Positions 56,901-64,000 of a DNA stretch of 64,000 nt are shown piece by piece. Origin of the DNA: Galerina marginata (Eukaryota > Basidiomycota > Agaricomycetes > Agaricales > Galerinaceae); contig JAECYW010000019.1 in the NCBI GenBank assembly GCA_023014335.1, positions 496,001-560,000 on the forward strand, given 5' to 3'. Below the pieces are notes generated by a model. It made no database searches. It saw nothing but the letters and a program-made list of their open reading frames with translations, and was not told the origin of the DNA. Position 1 is the stretch's first letter, and each line of letters begins with the position of its first letter. The position numbers were made by a program, and so were the translations under genes.

Positions 56901-59085
56901 TTAGTTCGAAGTTGGGTGTTGATAGCTGAAGTTATGGATTTTTACTGAAAACTGCCGTTCATCAGGCAATGCAAGCATTGCGTCGATACGAAAGGGCTGG
57001 CGCGCTTTCAACATTAAAGCACGGGCGGCAATCCTGTCATAAGGGGTCAGCCCGGGTCAACGAATGCAAAGAGAGACTCACAAGTCTGCCATTTCTGCGT
57101 TGCGGTCATCCAGGACGATTTTCTGAGCAACATGAAATTGCTCCAAGCACTCGCAGCTTACGAAAATGTAAGGCGATGACCGTATTCGACGAGATGAAAT
57201 AGAACATACTGTAGTGGCAATGACATCGCTTTCTTCCTTAGGGTTGCAGAAAGCATATTGAGCGCAGATTCACATTGAGCACCGCTCAAAGTTACATAAA
57301 CTAAATCCTGTAGAGAAAGTCGTTACTTGGCTATCCAATAATTGTGACAAATCGACTCACCACGTTGAACGAGAGTCCATGGATCGTAATTAATGTAATC
57401 AAGATCGAAAATGCCATATCTTGCACAAATCTGTAATGAACTGAAGAAAGAGCAATCAAGGGTTTGCTGATAATTGATAACAACGGCGAAAATAGCGAAT
57501 AGTCAGCGACACCAAGTAGGGTCGCCAAGGTGCCTAGGCCAACGACCAATCTCATTTCCACATCTTCGGGCAGATCTTCCGGAGAAATAGCGTTTGTAAG
57601 TGAGTACTCTGGAGGTGATTCATTAGACTCACTGTGAAAGTCGTCCCAAGATGCCCACCCATGCGGCTTCTCGATGAGAAGCAAACATAAAGGAAGAACT
57701 TCTGACACCAGCTGCGCGATCTCGGATGCAGTGTATATCTCATGTAGAGCATCGGAGGAGTAGTCTTTAATCAGAGACATGAGGAAAAGAGCATTGAGGT
57801 TGCGCGGGTTTTGTGTTGCGGCGGTTATGGCATGGCTAATAAACGCCTTGATGTGAAGTTGGTAGACCTGCGGGCCAACACTTTGAAAAGTTTCAAGGAC
57901 CGCGAAAAAAACGGCATCCTTGGCCATGACGCTGGATTTTTCTGATGCGAGTATCGCGTTGAAGTAGACTAAGAATCCAGGAAGATAATGGTTAAAGTGA
58001 AACTTAGAGGCATGAGCAATGCTCCCGACAGCTGAGAGAGGCGGGACACAAAGATTGTCTTGAATGTGCCGTTGTAGGATAGCGCTCGTGCAGAGAATTA
58101 GTTTGGGAAGATACGGGCAAATAGTGTCGATGTTCAAAGAACGCAAATAGCGGTGTGTTACCCAGTAAGAGGGGCTTTGATAGTGGGATGTATGTGATGC
58201 ACGCTCTATGCATGCTATAATGTGCTTGGAGACCGTTATATCGTGTGTACTGCAATGTTTAGGGAAAGGGACATACTGGAACGAGGAGCCAATGGTACTG
58301 CTCGCAATGGCCTGAAAGAAGCGTGTCCTCTCCCCATACACCAATAAGTGTACATATAGCGTGGTCAAGAATGATCGTGTGGTCATAGAAAACGACTTGG
58401 TATAATGGGAACCATATTTGATCAACAAGAGAAACTATGTCGGTTGACATCTCGGAGGAATCGGTGGGCAGTAGGGCCAGAATGGTCAGAGCGGCGAATT
58501 TACATGAGAGTCTGTTAGACCTCAACAGACGCTTGACCTCCAAAGCGATGACCATGGTGAGCGTTTTGGGGTCTAAAAGTGGATGGATAGCCATCAAGAG
58601 TTGAATGGCATCCTGACATGGGTTGTCAAACAGACCGTCTTTGAGAAGAACGGAAGTCTTACAAAGATAGGCTCATTCAAGAAGAATAGCTCGAGAGAAG
58701 TATCCGAGGTGACAACAGCCTGGGTGTCAGAGATTATGGCTACAGTACGGCGGAATATGAAGAATGATAACTCGAGGCCGATAACATTCCTAGTAGGCGA
58801 TGAGCTATACACAAAGAAGCAGCATCCAGAAAAAAAGATACCTTTTCGTGATTCCGATCAGTGCTTGTAGAGCAAGGGCGCGGAGGTCCCAATCCCTGCG
58901 AGAGTCACAGGCATGATCCAGGAGACGAGGTGTAAGAGCCAGGAGTTGTGAATCCTCGCTCTTTAAGATCTTGCATGGCTAAGGGTCAGTAGAAAGAAAG
59001 AAGAAAAAAGGAAGATGATCAAACTCACAAATTGGTCACGAACAAGAAGCTCCTCAGGAGGGATCAAGTACCTAATTCCAAACAT
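56901..59085 (-). CDS. Helical-repeat (ARM/HEAT-like) protein, paralogue 2
   Basis: Starts MFGIRYLIPPEELLVRDQF (ATG 59,085), ends SVKIHNFSYQHPTSN with TAA at 56,901-56,903. Exon 2 (KILKSEDSQLLALTPRLLDHACDS) and the long exons (KTLTMVIALEVKRLL, LDHAICTLIGVWGED, AVGSIAHASKFHFNHYLP) match paralogue 1 at the same exon positions. Helix-rich solenoid about 640 residues, no stop in the joined exons. Lies inside the segment flanked by repeats d and e, while paralogue 1 lies outside it. Same orientation. Function unknown. Confidence 0.75.
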
Positions 59086-59471
59086 CTAGCTAGAGGCAGC
59101 TGTACCAAGGAAGGAGTCGTGCGTATGAAAGGGAATTAAAAGCTGAAAGCGTTTCCATTTTGAGATAGAGAACCCGTGATCGACCTGTGGCACGAGGCTT
59201 GAAGCCACGATTCGGTGCGATTCGGTGCGATTACCATATGTAGGGGGCCGTGTCTAGAGGAAATAGTAGGGAAGGACACAATATAGGGCATTGTTGCGAC
59301 TAAGATAGACAAGGGAGATGTAGATAGAGACGTCGCAGACATTGGGTTTTGAGTAAGCTTGGACGTTTGAACGAATTGTCGATGCGGTGGGCACCAGTCG
59401 AAGTTCTTATATTGGCGTTTCTATGGTCGCATGACATCGACCACCAGAACATAGAAGGATCAGAGGAGCAG
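59086..59471. other. Upstream region of paralogue 2
   Basis: Includes a short tandem GATTCGGTGC (59,210-59,230). No gene seen. Confidence 0.45.
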
Positions 59472-61485
59472 GTCGTGCTTGACGATGATCATGTTTCCGA
59501 GACGATGCGAAACGCACACTACATCCACCAACATTGGTAGGATTGCGGTCGAGGAAGTCAGGGTCAAGGCTACATAATCGAGAGCAAAATCAGTACAGAA
59601 TCGTGATAAATGGATGCGAGACGTACCCTGCGAAGGATAACTCCCAACTCTGAACCTCTCATATGTTGCCTTCTGAATCAAGATTGAGGAAAGCGGAAAG
59701 CGGCAGTTCATCAGAGCCATCCAAATGAACGAGCAGGAGACCAGAGACTTTCTGCAGCCGACCGACCAGGAAAAAATGTTCATCGGAGCCAGATGAACAC
59801 GGAAAAGATAGAAAAGGCGACCGGTTGTGCTTGACCGTGATCCTGAAGCTTGCTTGTACCAAAATTACAGAAAGCCTCCATAACGTCGACCTACGTCGGT
59901 AAGATTGTGGGCGAAGAGGGTAGAGGTTCAACGCTACCTATTAAAAGCGAAATTAGTAAGGAAACCTGATAAACCGATGCAAGACGTACTGTGCGGCTCC
60001 TCGATCACCGAAGACGAGCTCGACGAGCACCAGAAGCATCTTTAGGGTGCTTAATCCTTCCTGCCTGTCTCCTCCAGGTTCTATGATGGGAGCTGCGCGA
60101 CCTGAACGACCATGGTAAATCTAATGGTCAAGAACAGCAGTTGCGAAGAATAGCGCTTACTTCGAAACCGCATATATGTCGATAACGTCATTCTGATCTA
60201 AAATCACAAGGAAAGCGGTTCAGGTACTCAGTTCATCAGAGCCACATGAACGAGCTAGACACCGAGCCGGCCAGGATTGAAATATTGAAGACTGAGAACG
60301 AGAACGCCGGCGGTCCATTCGATACTGAGGTCGCTCTATCGTAGCATGCCATCGACCACCAGAATAGACTGGCGGTACTGCACCCTAAATAGTATGTCAA
60401 CACCAGAAGAATTAGATTGAAAATGAATCTTACCTGACTGCCAGTGTGGAATGGTAGTGGTCGACGGCGAGTGCCTTGTATACAGAGATATTGACGGAAA
60501 TATGACGGCCTTGCGTAGTTTATGGCCAACGAATCCACTAGTGGATGAGACAGAGACGCCAGGAATTTTTGTAAACAAAATCGTTGACGATGCAAAAGAA
60601 TCGAAATGAATGTTGACAATGTACGAAGGACTTGGAACGATTTTGACTCTCTGTGCAGCACGTGATCTCGGATTTGTCATGGGTATTTTTGGACTATGAA
60701 GCGACGATTCATTCCTTATCCTTACCTCTTGTACGACGGCCCTCATGTTCATCTGGTCAGTACTGATGAACCTGGCCATCCGGGTGAAGCTCGGGTCTCT
60801 ACATTGTCCACGTTCAAAAGGCTCTGAAGAATCGCAAATTCTTCGAGAGGTAAGTTTTTTTGGGGCATTTATTTTGCGACTTTTCCCCGTTTCGCAGCCA
60901 TGTTGACTTTCTCCACAAACAGGGCGTTCGATCTGTTCCAGATATGGCATCGAGATTGCTGTTTTCAAGTGGCCTTGGTGTCTGATGACTGGACTGCACT
61001 CTCATCTCCAAGCAGTACCACCGATTTATCAGGCTCTTGCGCGTTCATCGTGGTCTGCTTCGATGAACGTTTTTTCCTTGGTGTTTGGTTGCAAAAAATT
61101 GCATGATGGAAATCCCCCCAGAGGTAAATTTTCTCTCCCATCTTCCCTCCTACAGCACCGAATCGATTTCAATTCATTTATAGTGTATAAATACCTCTTC
61201 CCTGCAATTTTCGTGATCACGACTTCACCCGTACTACTTCTGTCCACATAAGCCTTCACAGACGTGTGAGATAGCAGCGACAGTTGATTCTGGTAAGCTT
61301 TTTCTATCAACGTTCCCGATACTTCTGTTCTCAACTTGATCAATCCTATCACAGCCCGCCGTTATTTTTCGTACACTTTTAGTGCCTTTCGTGCGATCTC
61401 TTGCCCTTGGCCAGTGCTCTTCGAAGTCCAAGTACGCGTTGATGACGATTCTCAACACTTCGATTCCGAATTGACTAGTTATCCC
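59472..61485 (-). repeat. 2.0 kb inverted repeat, copy e
   Basis: Inverse of copy d with only isolated differences. On its plus strand it resembles copies a-c (for example the FDLFQIWHRDCCFQVALV frame against MFQTWHRYCCFRVALV). Contains the 9 bp inverted pair CGTTCATCG … CGATGAACG at 61,042-61,069. Confidence 0.9.
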
Positions 61486-61676
61486 AGAAGGTTCCGAAAT
61501 TCGAGAGTCCGCTCCTCCACCTGTCTACATGTCCGCCTGTCCGCATTCAGCCCTCCGGTCCGCCAGACGCAGATGCGGTCATGATTCCATCCAAGCTCGT
61601 AGCTTCAAGTCGTCAAGTCCCTTGTTTCTTCTTGCCCTCGCATCTCTACATCTCTATTTTTTTTGCCTCGACACTC

Positions 61677-62292
61677 ATGCCAGTCTCCTGGTAAGTAATA
61701 CATTTCTGGTTTATTATGTTCCAGAGCTGAGCTCCTAAATCGCAGGTTCTATCGTGTCTTATCATCGTCGCCTCCATCCTCGGGACCTCGCCTGCCTCAA
61801 TTAGTCTCGTTTCTTGAAACTGTCAGAATTTCAGATACCGTCTATTACCTGTGGACGCCAAGTCAACCACGTGGCAGTCCGGAGCACCGCCAATGGGAAT
61901 CAAGGGCGTTGGCTTGCAAAGTCAGTATATGCACAATTCTTTACCTTGCCATTATTTAACTTTAGTCTAGTGTCTCTAGAGGAATCCTGAAACGGGCGAA
62001 ACCTGCAATTTCTTTCATGGAGGTAAGTTATTGTCATCTTTATAAACAGGAGTTGCTTAAGGGTTTGTAGGATGGTGACGCTCCCGCTCTATTCGTGGTT
62101 CAAGAAGGTTTTGTCTGGCCGAATTTTATTCTGAACGAAGCCGTTCTTACGTCGGCTGGCTTTACGATATTCTTCGCTTCAACATTTTCCGCTTCAACTT
62201 GGCGATTGGACGACAGTGAAACTCGGTCATGTTGTCTACGTCAAAGGCATTGCTCGGGTGTTTATCAAAGCTGCCAATGTTCAACGCTGTAA
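61677..62292 (+). CDS. Small multi-exon gene in the gap between repeats e and c
   Basis: Exons 61677-61690 (MPVS+), 61746-61920, 61966-62022 and 62071 onward join with correct phase: …RISDTVYYLWTPSQPRG…, KRAKPAISFME, DGDAPALFVVQEGFVWPN. The end is uncertain: the simple frame stops at 62,292, but another frame (VKLGHVVYVKGIARVF) looks more coding, so a last intron or a frameshift is possible. It lies in the 0.84 kb unique stretch opposite the 7.2 kb unique stretch on the other side. Family not recognised. Confidence 0.45.
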
Positions 62293-62325
62293 AGACTCGA
62301 AAAGTTTTCAACAATCGTCATCCAA

Positions 62326-64000
62326 GAGCCGTGGGGAATTCGTGGGTGTTTGGCCGCGGCGATTTCGCCAAACAAAACAACGGTCAATAATTGAAATCCC
62401 AGTCCCACTTATGTTCTTCACCTCCCGACAAGACCCGCTCCGATGAACTGGACATGACTTTGTTTCTAGCGGATTCTACACATCGCCCTAGATCGCTCTC
62501 GCCCCGCTTAAGTGACTTGGGTTCTCCTGGTCATGAGGTATTTTTTTTCGTTGTCTCTCGTCGTCTGCGGTCGTATTAATTTCCTTCCGCACCACAGGAC
62601 GTTCGACATCGCTACATCCAAGCTCTGTCACCACCGGATTTATCATGCCTTTATGTATTCATCTGGCCTGCTCCGATGAACTGATGGCCTTAACCATTTC
62701 CTTGTGATCTGGGTACAGCGGAAGTGTCCAGCAACGCACTATCGTGCTTGAACATGGAGAAGATGGAAAGGGATGATCAGAAGACCGAAAGTCGTTGCCG
62801 GTACTCCTCGGTCTTGACTTTACGAACGTGGCATCTGCACAGTACGTCTCGCTTCGCTATATTGTAAATTCATCTTCATTTTCGCGGTCGATCAGGGAGA
62901 ACAGGAAGCATTGAATTATAACACGCTCGCCCACCAATCGCATCGAAGTTTATTGATGATGCGTTGCGGAGGTCTCATCTCCCAGGAACATGCCCTGAAG
63001 CGAACTGCAAATTTTTCGACAGGTAAGTGTTTTTCTTTGGGTGGGGGTTTATTTTGCGACTTTCCTCGTTTCGCAGCCATGCTGACTTTCTTTACATAAT
63101 AGGAAGTTCGATTTGTTCCAGACATGGCATCGATATTGCTGCTTTCGAGTGGCCTTGGTATCTAATGACTGGACGGGACTCTCATCTCCATGCAGTACCA
63201 CCGAATTTATCAGGCTCTTGCGCGTTCACGGTCTGCTTCGACGAACAGTTTCTCTTTGGTGTTGGGCTGCAGTGGAGATGTTCATCGATGGACGAGAGTC
63301 CGAGGTAAGCCTCGTTTCCTCAGATGACCTGTTTGTCACCGTTTGACTTATTTCTATTCATCGTAGCGCGTAACTACCATAAATAAACTCGGATGAGATC
63401 TTCCGGAAGGATTTTACTACCGAAAGACGCTGCTGCTCCTCCTCGAGCCCAACTTCACTGAACACTGACGGAAGATTTACACGGCACGTTTCGCTTCGAT
63501 TTGTTATGATTCTATACTGATATCAAGCGCCATCAGCCCTTCTAACCTTTCTCCTGGCCGCAGAGAAAGGACTTCACCAATGTCTGAGCGATGAAATTGC
63601 TCCAGAGGTAGCGTTTCTCTCGGATCTTCCTTCCACGCCATCAAATTGATTTCAATTCATTTACAGCGTATAAACACCTCTTACCCGCAACTTTACGTGA
63701 TCTCGAATTCATCAGTAAGGCTCTAAGGGTGGCAATTTTTTCTTGTAAGCTTTTCTTTCAATAATCTCAGTCCTCAACTTGACCCGTCCCATCGCAGCAT
63801 TCCGTCGTAATTTCTCGTGGAATTAGCGCCTTCTGTGGGATTTCCTGCTCTTGGCTAGCGTCATGAGTTTTCTCGAGATCTTATCTCTTGCACGACGGCC
63901 TGGAGCGGCCTCAGTGCCTAATGACCGGAATGAATTGCCATCCCCAAGCAAGTTCGCCGCCGAAATTTTCATGAAATGTGGATCTGAATCGCTGGCCTCA
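62326..64000 (+). repeat. Long inverted repeat, copy c, runs off the right edge
   Basis: Inverse of copy b from 44,152 downward and direct repeat of copy a from 63,047. Isolated differences only. At the window edge it has not yet reached the SPT6-like part found in copies a and b. Confidence 0.9.

Noticed and set aside
1..64000. CRISPR array, bacterial operons or riboswitches
   Set aside because: Intron structure and element types show a fungal nuclear genome; no regular spacer array was seen.

Overview
The window looks like a chromosome segment of an Agaricomycete (mushroom-forming basidiomycete). Coding regions are broken by many 45-70 bp GT-AG introns. The mobile elements (a Ty3/gypsy retrotransposon and a Tnp2-like DNA transposase of the Plavaka/CACTA type) and a large C-terminal 'WFPR...' unknown family fit that class. 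Exons were joined by eye using splice consensus and reading phase. No database search was possible, so family names rest on motifs.

Layout. (1) 1-20,401: a minus-strand host gene for a disordered RGG-rich nuclear-type protein is split by a 17.5 kb LTR retrotransposon (980-18,480). The two 1,711 bp LTRs appear identical, and removing the element plus one 4 bp duplication restores the host reading frame. The element has gag, protease and pol on the minus strand, joined by two likely -1 frameshift sites. Between pol and the 3' LTR it also carries 7 kb with four multi-exon genes on the opposite (plus) strand. All of them have open, phase-consistent exons except one unsettled junction in the second gene. 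(2) 20,402-22,538: G-rich degenerate minisatellite, a 162 bp tandem duplication and a cluster of ATTCCG/CGGAAT words. (3) 22,539-44,152: a region bounded by ~1.3 kb near-identical inverted repeats. It holds a fragment of the transcription elongation factor gene SPT6, an apparently intact 1,331-residue Tnp2/Plavaka-like transposase, four scattered paralogues of a small (~120 aa) unknown protein, and a divergent pair of unknown genes. (4) 44,153-51,365: a large gene of an unknown family and a helical-repeat protein gene. (5) 51,366-61,485: a 10 kb segment flanked by 2.0 kb almost identical inverted repeats. It encloses a WD40-membrane protein, a MYND zinc-finger protein and a second helical-repeat paralogue. 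(6) 61,486-64,000: a small multi-exon gene, then another copy of the (3) repeat running off the window.

The most unusual system is the retrotransposon's antisense gene cassette. Introns on the strand opposite the genomic RNA would not be spliced during retrotransposition, so a multi-exon cassette can be carried intact. The whole element, LTR to LTR and both coding strands, is studded with CGCG words roughly every 60-100 bp, while the flanks are not. A duplicated polypurine tract with a hairpin conserved by compensatory changes sits between cargo genes. A reasonable but unproven hypothesis is that the cargo acts on the element itself, for example in anti-silencing, regulation or replication.
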